In this document: positions 1 to 7,818 of the stretch, in pieces
Position numbering within the stretch: the first letter of the stretch is position 1
How the letters are laid out: each line of letters starts with the position of its first letter
Assembly (NCBI RefSeq): GCF_001026695.1
Contig: NZ_LDNB01000010.1
Coordinates: forward strand, 146,484-210,483
DNA from: Neobacillus vireti
Lineage (GTDB): Bacteria > Bacillota > Bacilli > Bacillales > Cytobacillaceae
Direction: 5' to 3'
Length of the DNA stretch: 64,000 bases
Notes under the pieces: model-generated
What the model was told of the DNA's origin: nothing
The model's input: only the letters and a program-made list of their open reading frames with translations
The model's database searches: none
Program-made: the position numbers and the translations under genes

Positions 1-16
1 GAACGGAAATTTCTCT

Positions 17-29
17 TTTAACACAGCCT
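17..29. repeat. Right end of a MITE-like repeat, cut by the window edge
   Basis: TTTAACACAGCCT matches the right terminus of the complete element at 26384-26574, and like it is followed by an A/T run containing AAATTT. Only this end is visible; the rest of the element would lie before the window. Confidence 0.5.
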
Positions 30-317
30 AAAATTTAATAAAGTTGATAAAAATGAACAATCAACTTATATGCTGTAAACTATTGCACATTCATACTTAT
101 TAAGATTTACTATTTTAAAAATAAAAATCTTAGTGGAAAATACTTTATTTAGTTTAATGCTCGTTTAATAAATCTGATTTTTCAAGACATTAAATCCCTT
201 CAATCAAACAATTGATTTTTTAGGTTATTTTTTTAGAATAACATGTTTGACCAAAAAGGAAAATAGTAAATTTTGCTTACCTTCAACTTGGTTAACCCAA
301 ACATAAAGATCCCAATC

Positions 318-369
318 AAAAAGCAGGTGCTATTCCACTTTTATTTTTGGAATAGCCCTGCTTTTTTAT
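318..369. terminator. Bidirectional rho-independent terminator
   Basis: AAAAGCAGG and CTATTCCA pair with TGGAATAG and CCTGCTTTTT around an A/T loop. A- and T-runs flank both sides. It would terminate the HTH gene that ends at 409 on the minus strand. The rest of 30-408 is A/T-rich and shows no gene. Confidence 0.75.
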
Positions 370-408
370 GGTTTCATGCAATCTGAATGAATATTTGCAT
401 TTACCACT

Positions 409-939
409 TTAATAATCTAATTGCCGTAAAGACAAAAGCAACTCATTTTCATTGATTTTTTTAATTTTGTATTTACGAAATTGGCTTTCAATTTTCTTTT
501 GTTCATCACCTTTTTTACTTAATAAATTGGCTAATTGATAAAATCCTTCAGCTAAGATAGTCACTGCTCCAGCAGAACCTAATTCCAATCCTAATGTTTC
601 CGTTTCTGAGAGCTGTGATTTAGCTAATTCTTGGATTTTATTTTTATATTCTCCCTTAATAACGATAAACGACTCCTTATTATCAAAGGCTAATAGTAAT
701 TCTTCAGCATTAAAAACTTCAAAGATAGGTTTTTCATTTTCAAGCTGCAATAATTCGTCAAGCACCATTCCCTCACTTTTTCCAACTGTTTTAGCAATTG
801 CTTGAATGGTTTTCACTGAATAACTGCTGACACTTTTTTTGTTTACACTTGAAAGCATTTGTTGACTGATTCCCGTTTCTTTGAATACATCATAGCGTTT
901 CTTTCCATTTTTTTGTAAGTAAATATCCAAAAGGCTCAT
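409..939 (-). CDS. Helix-turn-helix protein of unknown role
   Basis: The 176-residue product starts with an Xre-like helix-turn-helix (about residues 4-45, with ISQQMLSSVNKK as the likely recognition region). A middle section (about 70-140) contains an alanine/glycine-rich helix. It looks like a cytoplasmic DNA-binding protein, and target and ligand are unknown. The start is supported by GGTGGGG seven bases upstream of ATG. It stands alone between a terminator and a divergent cupin gene. It could be a stand-alone regulator or the DNA-binding half of a small accessory system, but no toxin or partner gene is adjacent. Confidence 0.6.
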   Translation of the reverse strand: MSLLDIYLQKNGKKRYDVFKETGISQQMLSSVNKKSVSSYSVKTIQAIAKTVGKSEGMVLDELLQLENEKPIFEVFNAEELLLAFDNKESFIVIKGEYKNKIQELAKSQLSETETLGLELGSAGAVTILAEGFYQLANLLSKKGDEQKKIESQFRKYKIKKINENELLLSLRQLDY

Positions 940-1143
940 TCATTTTCCCCACCCTTTTTGATAAAATTTATTTTACTCAAATATATTTTAGTAAAAAATC
1001 AGAAAAATATCAATATTTAATCGATTGAAGGAAGGCGACAAATGAGATACTATCTAAGGAGGCAAATGCTGTTTGCCTTGGTTGGAAATGAAGAGTGTCA
1101 GTAGCGAATCCGCTAATGCATTATCAAGAAAGGAATTTTCTAC

Positions 1144-1668
1144 ATGCATATAAATGAATTAGAATCATGGGTTGCAAAGCTTGGACTTGTTCCGCATCCT
1201 GAAGGCGGCTATTACAAAAGTACTTTTTCCTCTGGAGAAAGGATTTCCGACAAAGAGTTAACGGTAAATTTCGAAGGTCAGCGAAAGCTATTCACGAGTA
1301 TTTATTTTTTATTAACTTCCGACAATGTGTCTCACTTTCATCGTCTAAAGTCCGATGAATTGTGGTATTATCACGCTGGAAGCTCTTTGACTGTTCATGT
1401 AATTCATGAAAATGGAGAATATGAAGAAATAAAAATAGGTATGAATCTTGATGCGGGAGAAGTTCCACAGGCATTAGTTCCGAAAAATTCAATCTTTGGA
1501 TCATCCGTGCATGAAAAAGATACATGTTCGCTAGTTGGCTGTATGGTATCTCCAGGTTTTGAATTCCAGGACTTCGAATTATTTACCCAGGATGACCTTT
1601 TGTCAAGGTATCCGCAGCATAAAGATATCATTATGAAGTTGGCTTACAAGGAACTGCCTAAAGCTTGA
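1144..1668 (+). CDS. Cupin-fold protein, DUF985 (Cupin_5) type
   Basis: The 174-residue soluble protein has the DUF985 pattern: GLVPHPEGGYYKSTF near the N-terminus (residues about 15-29), then SIYFLLTSDNVSHFHRLKSDELWYYH-type strands and a GCMVSPGFEFQDFE segment near the C-terminus. Family members are single-domain cupins of uncertain enzymatic role, possibly sugar or nucleotide-sugar isomerisation. AAAGGAATTTT precedes ATG. The upstream 120 bases contain small hairpins (AGGCAAA/TTTGCCT at about 1063-1080 and TAGCG/CGCTA at about 1102-1115), but no riboswitch class was recognised. It is convergent with the next gene across a shared terminator. Confidence 0.8.
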   Translation: MHINELESWVAKLGLVPHPEGGYYKSTFSSGERISDKELTVNFEGQRKLFTSIYFLLTSDNVSHFHRLKSDELWYYHAGSSLTVHVIHENGEYEEIKIGMNLDAGEVPQALVPKNSIFGSSVHEKDTCSLVGCMVSPGFEFQDFELFTQDDLLSRYPQHKDIIMKLAYKELPKA

Positions 1669-1693
1669 GGCCGGACAACAGCCTCATGCTTTA
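1659..1693. terminator. Bidirectional terminator between convergent genes
   Basis: TAAAGCTTGAGGC (1659-1671) pairs with GCCTCATGCTTTA (1681-1693) with one mismatch. It overlaps the stop of the cupin gene and abuts the stop of the minus-strand membrane gene. Confidence 0.75.
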
Positions 1694-2458
1694 GCCTCCA
1701 ACAACTTCCATCTTTTCCTTAAGAAGTTTAATTCGAGTCAAAAACTCCTCCTTTTCATCGAGCGTTAGATATATTTTTCGAATCGAACAATCTCTTCCAA
1801 GACCATCTCTTAACAAGATTGGTTCTTTGAGGGAAATTTCATAATCCGGGTCCTCGAATCCAAATAAGGTGAGATTCCAAACATCTTTTTTCTTTTTATC
1901 ATTTTCAAAATTCACTTTTCCAGCTTGAATACTTTCGATATTATGTAAGTAAATTTGCGCCTTTGACCGTAAGCCCAAGCGAATGTGGACTTTTTCGGGT
2001 GATAATAGGACAGGATTCCGTTTGATTGCTTTATAATCACTGATAAGAAAAATAATCAAATACACCGACATCACCAAGTGGATCCAGGCTATAACCGTGT
2101 TCCAGCTATGCAGAAAGTACGAGACGCCAACCGCTTCTAAAACTAAAACAAAGAGAAACCCAAGCACAATTCCGCCGTAGCCGATTTTTTTATGAAGCGT
2201 AAAGGCCGTTGCTATTTCTGACTCTCTTTGATTTGATGTTGAAAAAAGATAGTAAATGGTCAAAAAATCTCTTGTAAGAAACGCAGCAAGCACTTTATTC
2301 TTGATTTGGCTATTTACCATCGCCTCGATTCTCTCTTCTGTATGGAGGCTTTGTTCTGTGCTTTTATACGCTTTGATAAATTTAAAAACTCGCCACACCG
2401 CTAAACAGACAATTAAAATTTCCAAGCTTATCAATACCCCAACAGGAATTTTACCCAT
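1691..2458 (-). CDS. Integral membrane protein with C-terminal soluble domain
   Basis: The 255-residue protein has an N-terminal membrane anchor (about residues 5-28), a cytoplasmic stretch, then two membrane segments (about 95-118 and 122-142). The C-terminal domain of about 110 residues is rich in beta strands (LSPEKVHIRLGLRSKAQIYLHNIESI), reminiscent of the PH-like domains on some Bacillus membrane proteins. No catalytic motif is visible and I do not recognise a named family. It is a single gene with no clear partner. Confidence 0.65.
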   Translation of the reverse strand: MGKIPVGVLISLEILIVCLAVWRVFKFIKAYKSTEQSLHTEERIEAMVNSQIKNKVLAAFLTRDFLTIYYLFSTSNQRESEIATAFTLHKKIGYGGIVLGFLFVLVLEAVGVSYFLHSWNTVIAWIHLVMSVYLIIFLISDYKAIKRNPVLLSPEKVHIRLGLRSKAQIYLHNIESIQAGKVNFENDKKKKDVWNLTLFGFEDPDYEISLKEPILLRDGLGRDCSIRKIYLTLDEKEEFLTRIKLLKEKMEVVGG

Positions 2459-2597
2459 GCTAATCCTCCCTTCTCAGGTGCCTTAGCACATTTTCTTATT
2501 ACTTCTTTTGAAATTCTTGGAAGCTTTTCTATTATTTATTGTACTACAAACACAGAAAAACCGTCGAACCCTTTGTGCAGGCCCGCCGGTTTAAATT

Positions 2598-2954
2598 TTA
2601 GGCATAATATGAGGATAAAGGCTCGAATAGCGCTTGTTTCAACTTCTCCAAGGCATATCTCATCGTTTGACTAACTGTAATCTGTGATATTGCTAATCGA
2701 TGGGCAGTGGTCCGTTGAGACTCCCCTTCGACAAAAATTAAATAAAGAATCCATTTTTCCATCTCATTGAGCTGTGACCAGGCTTGGGACAAATCTAAAC
2801 GAGTTTCAATCAGATGATATCGCTTATCTTCTTCCCCAATCACATCCCACAGAGTAAATCCCTGTACATTGTATAGCGGAGCATCAAGTGAAGTGACACG
2901 CCAGTATTGCCAGCCCCTTCGCTTGGGAGAACGTGCTTCAAGATTCTTCCTCAC
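2598..2954 (-). CDS. Sigma-70 region 4-like HTH protein, short
   Basis: The 118-residue product ends in a helix-turn-helix (ESQRTTAHRLAISQITVSQTMRYALEKLKQAL, roughly 78-109, here abbreviated by eye to its sigma region 4 character). It is preceded by a SigB-like LDAPLYN segment (about 23-30) as in sigma region 3. Regions 1 and 2, which contact core polymerase and the -10 element, are absent. A GTG start with AAGGAGAG upstream suggests the short form is really translated rather than being just a fragment. It lies 71 bp downstream of the DUF1328 gene on the same strand and could share that gene's SigB-type promoter. It is either a truncated sigma factor or a small DNA-binding co-regulator. Confidence 0.55.
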   Translation of the reverse strand: MRKNLEARSPKRRGWQYWRVTSLDAPLYNVQGFTLWDVIGEEDKRYHLIETRLDLSQAWSQLNEMEKWILYLIFVEGESQRTTAHRLAISQITVSQTMRYALEKLKQALFEPLSSYYA

Positions 2955-3025
2955 CTTAACTCTCTCCTTCTTTCAATGATTGGATTTCTACATTGCGCCT
3001 ATTGGTACTTTAATGAAATAGGTTG

Positions 3026-3190
3026 TTAGTAGCTTTTTCGTCTACCAAAAATGAGCGATACGACAAACAGAATCAAGAAGATGACGAATAAGATTTTGGC
3101 AATACCCACCGCTGCAGATACAATTCCAAAAAATCCAAAGATCCCTGCAATAATGGCAATGATGAGAAACAAAATAGCAGCTTTTAACAT
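3026..3190 (-). CDS. DUF1328 small membrane protein
   Basis: The 54-residue hydrophobic protein begins [20 protein letters not shown], continues [20 protein letters not shown] and ends RRKSY. This is the DUF1328 (YtjA) pattern of two membrane segments with a small basic tail. AGAAGGTGGG gives a good ribosome site before ATG at 3190. The family is widespread and often stress-linked; its function is unknown. A SigB-type promoter sits at 3243-3268 on the same strand. The plus-strand open frame across this region (3051-3353) is only a shadow of this gene. Confidence 0.85.
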   Translation of the reverse strand: MLKAAILFLIIAIIAGIFGFFGIVSAAVGIAKILFVIFLILFVVSLIFGRRKSY

Positions 3191-3242
3191 ATGTTTTACC
3201 CACCTTCTGGAATATTTTCGATTTGCTTCCGTTTGTTATCTA

Positions 3243-3268
3243 TTACCCTGTAAAATCTTTGATAAAAC
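3243..3268 (-). promoter_or_regulatory. SigB-type promoter for the DUF1328 gene
   Basis: Read on the minus strand it is GTTTTA, 14 bases, GGGTAA. This fits the general-stress sigma-B consensus (GTTTAA, N13-15, GGGTAT). It lies 53 bases upstream of the DUF1328 start codon. Confidence 0.7.
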
Positions 3269-3301
3269 CTGTCTTAGTACCCAGTTCTCCCCAATATTGC
3301 T

Positions 3302-3327
3302 GTTTCAAAGGCAGAAAATATGGGTAC
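3302..3327 (+). promoter_or_regulatory. SigB-type promoter for the YtxH-domain gene
   Basis: GTTTCA (3302-3307), 14 bases, GGGTAC (3322-3327) fits the sigma-B consensus. It is 45 bases upstream of the ATG at 3373 and back to back with the minus-strand SigB-type promoter at 3243-3268. Confidence 0.7.
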
Positions 3328-3372
3328 TTACCTTATTAGGAATAAAACTTTAACGATAAGGAGTGGTCTTTG

Positions 3373-3690
3373 ATGAGTGAAACAGCGGAAACGAATAAAA
3401 GGGGACTTTTGTTAGGGATGTTAATTGGCGGTGTGATAGGGGCAGCCGTTTCATCTTTGTTGACGCCGAAGTCTGGCACGGAGTTGCGGGAAGATTTATC
3501 TAAAACGTATAAATCCCTTAATGAAAAAGGGAGCCAATTATCCGCGGTTGTTAAAGAGAAGGCGCAGGACGTTGCAAGCAGTATCGGCAAACATGCTTCT
3601 GAGCTTTCAGATAAGGTCGAAGAAGGAAAACAAGTTATTGCGGATACGGTCGATGACGTCAAAGACGATATTCGTGACAAGAGCAGCTGA
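3373..3690 (+). CDS. YtxH-domain general stress protein
   Basis: The 105-residue protein has one N-terminal glycine-rich membrane segment (GLLLGMLIGGVIGAAVSSLL, about residues 11-30), followed by TPKSGTELREDL and a long amphipathic, lysine/glutamate-rich helix with coiled-coil character. This is the YtxH architecture, a membrane-anchored stress protein whose mechanism is unknown. ATG at 3373 is chosen over TTG at 3370 because AAGGAG at 3358-3363 is then nine bases away. The SigB-type promoter just upstream supports a general-stress role. The divergent DUF1328 gene has the same type of promoter. Confidence 0.85.
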   Translation: MSETAETNKRGLLLGMLIGGVIGAAVSSLLTPKSGTELREDLSKTYKSLNEKGSQLSAVVKEKAQDVASSIGKHASELSDKVEEGKQVIADTVDDVKDDIRDKSS

Positions 3691-3730
3691 GGGCAGTAGA
3701 GACTTTGCACTATTATCTCTTTTCAGCTTT

Positions 3731-3766
3731 AAAAGTCCACGTAGGACCTATCTACGTGGACTTTTA
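3731..3766 (+). terminator. Rho-independent terminator after the YtxH gene
   Basis: AAAAGTCCACGTAG (3731-3744) pairs perfectly with CTACGTGGACTTTT (3752-3765), followed by T-rich sequence. Confidence 0.85.
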
Positions 3767-3868
3767 TCGTTATTTCACTAAACAATGAGCCCAAGTCGAT
3801 TTAATCATGTTCATTATTTTGGTTTTTATGGCATAATCTAAGGACATACAATTATTAGGAGGAACGAG

Positions 3869-4342
3869 ATGTTTTTATCCTATCCCATTTTAGCTGCGCT
3901 TTTAGGAATGTTGATTGCCCAATTTGTAAAAATCCCCATCCACTATATAACATCCGGGGAATTAAAATGGAACCTGATGTTTAGTACCGGCGGCATGCCT
4001 AGTTCACATACAGCTACCATTATTTCCTTAACGACAGCGATTGGATTAACGACAGGACTTTATTCAAATGAGTTTGCCATTTGTGTTGTCGTTTCCCTTA
4101 TTGTCATGCATGATGCTACTGGGGTTCGAAGACACGCGGGATATCATGCAGAAGTTTTAAATAAGTTGTTAGCTGATTTCAATCTTCTCATTGAAACCTT
4201 AAAAGATCCGAATTTAAAGAAAACAGAGTCGAGAGAAAAGCTAAAAGAATTATTAGGCCATCAACCGGCAGAAGTCTTTTTTGGAGCGATTACAGGAATC
4301 TTCGTTGGTGTTCTTACTTATCAGGTTTATCCGTTTTCATAG
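3869..4342 (+). CDS. yuiD: Divergent PAP2-family membrane protein YuiD (DUF212)
   Basis: The 157-residue membrane protein matches the DUF212/divergent PAP2 family. It contains GGMPSSHTATIISLTTAIGL (about residues 42-61, the PSSH motif of the PAP2/haloperoxidase fold), MHDATGVRRHAGYHAEVLN (about 86-104) and a C-terminal membrane segment starting FFGAITGIFVG. B. subtilis YuiD is of nearly the same length. The substrate is not established; phosphatase activity on lipid phosphates is an inference from the fold. AGGAGGAACGAG precedes the ATG. It is a single gene. Confidence 0.9.
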   Translation: MFLSYPILAALLGMLIAQFVKIPIHYITSGELKWNLMFSTGGMPSSHTATIISLTTAIGLTTGLYSNEFAICVVVSLIVMHDATGVRRHAGYHAEVLNKLLADFNLLIETLKDPNLKKTESREKLKELLGHQPAEVFFGAITGIFVGVLTYQVYPFS

Positions 4343-4404
4343 CGAACGGTGTTAACCACGGACTGTTAACGCTAAGTAATAAGGATTCAATTCATGAATT
4401 ATCA

Positions 4405-4437
4405 GGGGGAACAGTGCCAGCCACTGTTCCCCTTTTT
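4405..4437. terminator. Terminator after azlD
   Basis: GGGGAACAGTG and CACTGTTCCCC form an 11-bp stem with a five-base loop. Flanking A/T tracts on both sides allow use from either strand; azlD ends at 4450 on the minus strand. Confidence 0.8.
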
Positions 4438-4449
4438 AAAGTATTTTTC

Positions 4450-4776
4450 CTATAGCAAATATCGTAAGACCATTAAGGAAATAATTCCTGCCAGAACGGT
4501 GGCTAATAAACTGCGTGTCTTAATTGCAATCAAAAACGTGGGGATGGCCGCTAGAATTTCTACGTTTCCAGCCGATAAGGCAATTTTCCCATCAGCCATG
4601 AAAATCTCCTGGCCCACCAACGCAGCCATTACAGAAATGGGAATAAAACTTAACCATCTTGTCGCCCATTCCGGTAGTTCAAAGCGGCTAAGCACCATCA
4701 GCGGCAGGACCCTAGGGATGAATGTAACAAGTGCTGTTCCTAAAATAATTAATAGAATGGCCCCTCTTACTTCCAT
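4450..4776 (-). CDS. azlD: AzlD, small subunit of branched-chain amino acid exporter
   Basis: The 108-residue protein has four predicted membrane segments and the AzlD signature FIPRVLPLMVLSRFELPEW (about residues 19-37). AzlC and AzlD together export branched-chain amino acids and toxic analogues such as azaleucine. Its start overlaps the end of azlC by ten bases (4767-4776), the usual translationally coupled arrangement. A terminator follows at 4405-4437. Confidence 0.9.
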   Translation of the reverse strand: MEVRGAILLIILGTALVTFIPRVLPLMVLSRFELPEWATRWLSFIPISVMAALVGQEIFMADGKIALSAGNVEILAAIPTFLIAIKTRSLLATVLAGIISLMVLRYLL

Positions 4777-5501
4777 TTTTCCAACACCATCCCTATCGTT
4801 GAGGCAATAATTGTAGCCGCAATCACGCCGAGACTACTCGAAAACATGGAACTAATTCCAACAGCAATGATGACTGCGATGATGGCCACAAAAATATCCA
4901 GTTTTATTTTTTTCCGGCTTAACATCGAAAGGACCAAAAGCCCAATAAACATTGCCGGCAACGCAAAATCTAAGCCGAATTTTTCGGGATTGGAAATCCA
5001 ATTGCCAAAATAGGCTCCTGCTAAATTGGCGATCACCCAGTTTAACCAGGCGGTAATATTTAGCCCATGCATCCATTTCTCGCTAATGTTTCGCCTTTGT
5101 GCCGCCTTAATAATAGCAACACCAAAGGTTTCATCCGTAAGCAGTGATCCGATGAGCATATTTTTAAGCGGAGAAAGATGGCGAAAATAGGGTGAAAGTG
5201 CAGCGCTAAGTAATATATGACGCACGTTGACAAAGAAAATAGTAATAATAATCGCAGTCGCAGAACTATTAACAGCAATCATGCCCGCAGCAATAAATTG
5301 AGCAGAACCTGCATAAAGAACAAAGCTTATCAGGGCAATCTCAGCAATGCTAAGGCCTGCCGTCTTTTCAACAACTCCGGCAGCAAAGCCGATACTTAAG
5401 TAACCCAGCAGTGTCGGGATACAATCCTTTACACCTTGGATAAAGGAATCTTCGTCACTTGGATGAATTACGGACTCAGTTTGAGCGTTGGAAAGGCTCA
5501 T
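4767..5501 (-). CDS. azlC: AzlC, large subunit of branched-chain amino acid exporter
   Basis: The 244-residue membrane protein contains CIPTLLGYLSIGFAAGVV (about 26-43), SAQFIAAGMIA and VNVRHILLSAALSPYFRH (about 89-106), all typical of AzlC. The open frame could extend upstream to 5549, but GAGAGGGG lies just before ATG at 5501, so the shorter form (MSLSNAQTES) is chosen. It forms an operon with the overlapping azlD. No AzlB-type Lrp regulator is adjacent. The upstream palindrome at 5605-5622 could be an operator. Confidence 0.9.
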   Translation of the reverse strand: MSLSNAQTESVIHPSDEDSFIQGVKDCIPTLLGYLSIGFAAGVVEKTAGLSIAEIALISFVLYAGSAQFIAAGMIAVNSSATAIIITIFFVNVRHILLSAALSPYFRHLSPLKNMLIGSLLTDETFGVAIIKAAQRRNISEKWMHGLNITAWLNWVIANLAGAYFGNWISNPEKFGLDFALPAMFIGLLVLSMLSRKKIKLDIFVAIIAVIIAVGISSMFSSSLGVIAATIIASTIGMVLEKWK

Positions 5502-5604
5502 CAAATCCCCTCTCTTATCATTATTTAAACGGATTTCCTGTAACCACATGAAACAGGTCAGGATGGTTTATCCATTAGCGAAAATTAGCAAGTAATTCTT
5601 ACTT

Positions 5605-5622
5605 ATTGTCTCCTGAGACAAT
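5605..5622. promoter_or_regulatory. Palindrome upstream of azlC
   Basis: ATTGTCTC-CT-GAGACAAT is a perfect 8-bp inverted repeat, 104 bases upstream of the azlC start. It is too short and lacks a T-tract for a good terminator, so an operator is more likely. The binding protein is unknown. Confidence 0.35.
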
Positions 5623-5702
5623 CAGAGGTTATTATAATACTTAGTGATGAAATATTCAATATTTTTCAACAATAACAAATGTGGGATTTTGAATAAGAAG
5701 AA

Positions 5703-5725
5703 GCTGCCGACGTTGTCGACAGCTA
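5703..5725 (-). terminator. Probable terminator after the HxlR gene
   Basis: On the minus strand GCTGTCGAC-AAC-GTCGGCAGC forms a stem with one mismatch followed by TTCTTCTTATTC. It lies downstream of the HxlR regulator ending at 5802. Confidence 0.55.
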
Positions 5726-5801
5726 ACTTTACCATTATTTTTACCAATAAACTCATGTGTCTAATAATTACCTTGTGAGACATAACCAATCGCCAATATA
5801 A

Positions 5802-6176
5802 TTATAGTTTCAGATGTTCATTTAAAACATTTTCTTCTAAAACCGTAAATTTATCACCATATACTCTCGTAATATGTTTTTCTCCCCAGGCACATAGCGA
5901 GTCTAAAATACCCTTTAGGCTCCAACCATATTCACTTAGTTCATATTCCACTTTTGGAGGAATTTGATTATAGACAATTCGATTAATGACTCCATCTTCT
6001 TCTAATTCACGTAATTGCTGGGTTAACATCTTTTGCGTAATGTCTGGCATAAGACGTTTCAATTCACTTGTGCGTTTCTTACCGTGAGTTAGATGACATA
6101 GAATCACGCATTTCCACTTTCCCCCAATCACCTCCAGTGTCGCTTCGACTGATATATTGTATTTCTTTTTCTTCAT
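5802..6176 (-). CDS. HxlR-family transcriptional regulator, YtcD-like
   Basis: The 124-residue winged-helix protein shows the HxlR pattern: VEATLEVIGGKWKCVILCHL (about 10-29), ELKRLMPDITQKMLTQQLRELEEDGVI and YELSEYGWSLKGILDSLCAWG. No redox cysteine stands out near the N-terminus. The second ATG (6176) is chosen because GGGGGAG is six bases away. It is divergent from an MFS pump, the same arrangement as B. subtilis ytcD/ytbD, so it probably represses the pump gene. Repeated GTACC elements between the genes are the likely operator. Confidence 0.85.
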   Translation of the reverse strand: MKKKKYNISVEATLEVIGGKWKCVILCHLTHGKKRTSELKRLMPDITQKMLTQQLRELEEDGVINRIVYNQIPPKVEYELSEYGWSLKGILDSLCAWGEKHITRVYGDKFTVLEENVLNEHLKL

Positions 6177-6198
6177 CATTTACTCCCCCTAAATCATT

Positions 6199-6239
6199 AG
6201 GTACAAAAAAGTACCTATATTACCGGAAAGTACCTATAT
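6199..6239. promoter_or_regulatory. Candidate HxlR operator
   Basis: AGGTAC-AAAAAA-GTACCT (6199-6216) is an inverted repeat. AAGTACCTATAT occurs twice (6209-6220 and 6228-6239), 19 bases apart. The cluster lies between the divergent HxlR and MFS genes, close to the regulator start. Binding is inferred from position and symmetry. Confidence 0.5.
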
Positions 6240-6380
6240 CACTTTTAAGTGCGTACTTCCCATATATTCTGATATATTCCATAATAACATTTGCCGGCTA
6301 AATTTGATGTATTGATTCATTATATAGTTTACTTTAAGCAAGTTCATTAATACAATCTCACAACATTTAGGAGGATAAAA

Positions 6381-7595
6381 ATGCCTATCAATAAAAAAAG
6401 AAGTACATTTGCACTTCTGGCTTTAGCAATGAGTGCTTTTGCAATAGGAACGACAGAATTTATTAGCGTTGGGTTATTACCGCTTATTGCGGTGGATTTA
6501 AAAGTACCTGTTACAACAGCCGGCTTAACTGTTTCCCTTTACGCTTTAGGAGTAACATTTGGAGCACCTATCCTGACATCCATCACTTCCGGTTTGTCGC
6601 GCAAATCATTATTACTTTGGATCATGATTGTTTTTATTATCGGTAATAGTATTGCCGCAAGTGCTGCAAGCATCGGCGTTTTACTTGCAGCACGCGTGAT
6701 TTCTGCCTTCTCACATGGTGTCTTTATGTCGATCGGCTCAACGATTGCAGCTGATTTAGTACCTGAAAATCGGAGAGCCAGTGCCATATCTATTATGTTT
6801 TCAGGACTAACTGTTGCTACCGTTACAGGTGTCCCATTTGGAACGTTCATTGGACAACATTTCGGCTGGAGAATGGCATTCATCCTCATTGTCGCAGTTG
6901 GGATCATTGCTCTCATTGCAAACAGCTTCCTTGTTCCTTCCGACTTACGATCAGGAACTCGCACATCGGTTCGCGATCAGTTTAAGTTACTGAAAAGTGG
7001 ACGTCTAATACTTTTATTTATGATTACAGCCCTTGGTTATGGAGGAACATTTGTCGTCTTCACTTATTTATCTCCAATCCTGCAGGGGATTACAGGATTT
7101 AAAGAAGGCACTGTGGCTTTGATTCTGCTCTTATATGGAATAGCGATTGCAATTGGAAACATGATAGGTGGAAAATTATCCAATCAAAATCCCATTCGTG
7201 CCTTATTCTATATGTTCATTGTTCAAGCAGTTGTTCTATTTATTTTCATGTATACAGCACCATTTAAAATTGTGGGCCTGTTTACCCTTTTCTTCATGGG
7301 TCTTCTTGCTTTTATGAATGTCCCTGGATTACAAGTATATGTGGTTATGTTAGCAGAGCGGTTTGTACCGACTGCTGTTGATGTAGCTTCAGCGATTAAT
7401 ATTGCTGCTTTTAACGCTGGAATTGCGATTGGGTCCTACTTAGGAGGGGTTATTACAGATTCTATTGGACTCATTCACACCACCTGGATTGGATCACTAA
7501 TGGTTTTAGCAGCGGTTATCTTAACAGGCTGGAGTTGGATGCTAGAAAAAAAGGACCAAAAAGCTGTTGGTTTGCTGGGCCAAAAATGTTCTTAA
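6381..7595 (+). CDS. MFS efflux transporter, YtbD-like
   Basis: The 404-residue protein has 12 predicted membrane segments and the AraJ/PbuE-type DHA1 features: FAIGTTEFISVGLLPLIA (about 20-37), GLSRKSLLLW after TM2, RVISAFSHGVFMSIG (about 104-118) and GVPFGTFIGQHFGWRMAF. It probably exports drugs or small metabolites by proton antiport. AGGAGG precedes ATG. It is divergent from the HxlR regulator. The C-terminal tail (KKDQKAVGLLGQKCS) is hydrophilic. The substrate cannot be predicted. Confidence 0.85.
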   Translation: MPINKKRSTFALLALAMSAFAIGTTEFISVGLLPLIAVDLKVPVTTAGLTVSLYALGVTFGAPILTSITSGLSRKSLLLWIMIVFIIGNSIAASAASIGVLLAARVISAFSHGVFMSIGSTIAADLVPENRRASAISIMFSGLTVATVTGVPFGTFIGQHFGWRMAFILIVAVGIIALIANSFLVPSDLRSGTRTSVRDQFKLLKSGRLILLFMITALGYGGTFVVFTYLSPILQGITGFKEGTVALILLLYGIAIAIGNMIGGKLSNQNPIRALFYMFIVQAVVLFIFMYTAPFKIVGLFTLFFMGLLAFMNVPGLQVYVVMLAERFVPTAVDVASAINIAAFNAGIAIGSYLGGVITDSIGLIHTTWIGSLMVLAAVILTGWSWMLEKKDQKAVGLLGQKCS

Positions 7596-7718
7596 TTATT
7601 TTTAAATCAAAAGTATTTCATTGACATTTATTATCATTTGTTTTAAAGTTACAAAAGTAAGTTGAATAATAAAAAAACCATTTGTTTGTGGACTTTTCTA
7701 GAGAGATCTCTATTTTCG

Positions 7719-7756
7719 CCACACAGCCATCCAATGATGGCTGTGTGGCTTTTTTG
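7719..7756 (+). terminator. Rho-independent terminator
   Basis: CCACACAGCCATC (7719-7731) pairs perfectly with GATGGCTGTGTGG (7736-7748), followed by CTTTTTTG. It separates the MFS gene from the DMT transporter gene. Confidence 0.85.
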
Positions 7757-7818
7757 TGTGGTAAAGGGTATGGGCACGCAAAAACCAGTCAATTTATCGA
7801 TTGAAAGGGGTAGGAAAA

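Noticed and set aside
1020-1143. Riboswitch before the cupin gene
   Set aside because: Only small isolated hairpins are visible; no conserved core of a known class was recognised.
3051-3353. 100-codon plus-strand frame
   Set aside because: It is antisense to the clear DUF1328 gene on the minus strand and covers both SigB-type promoters; no ribosome site.
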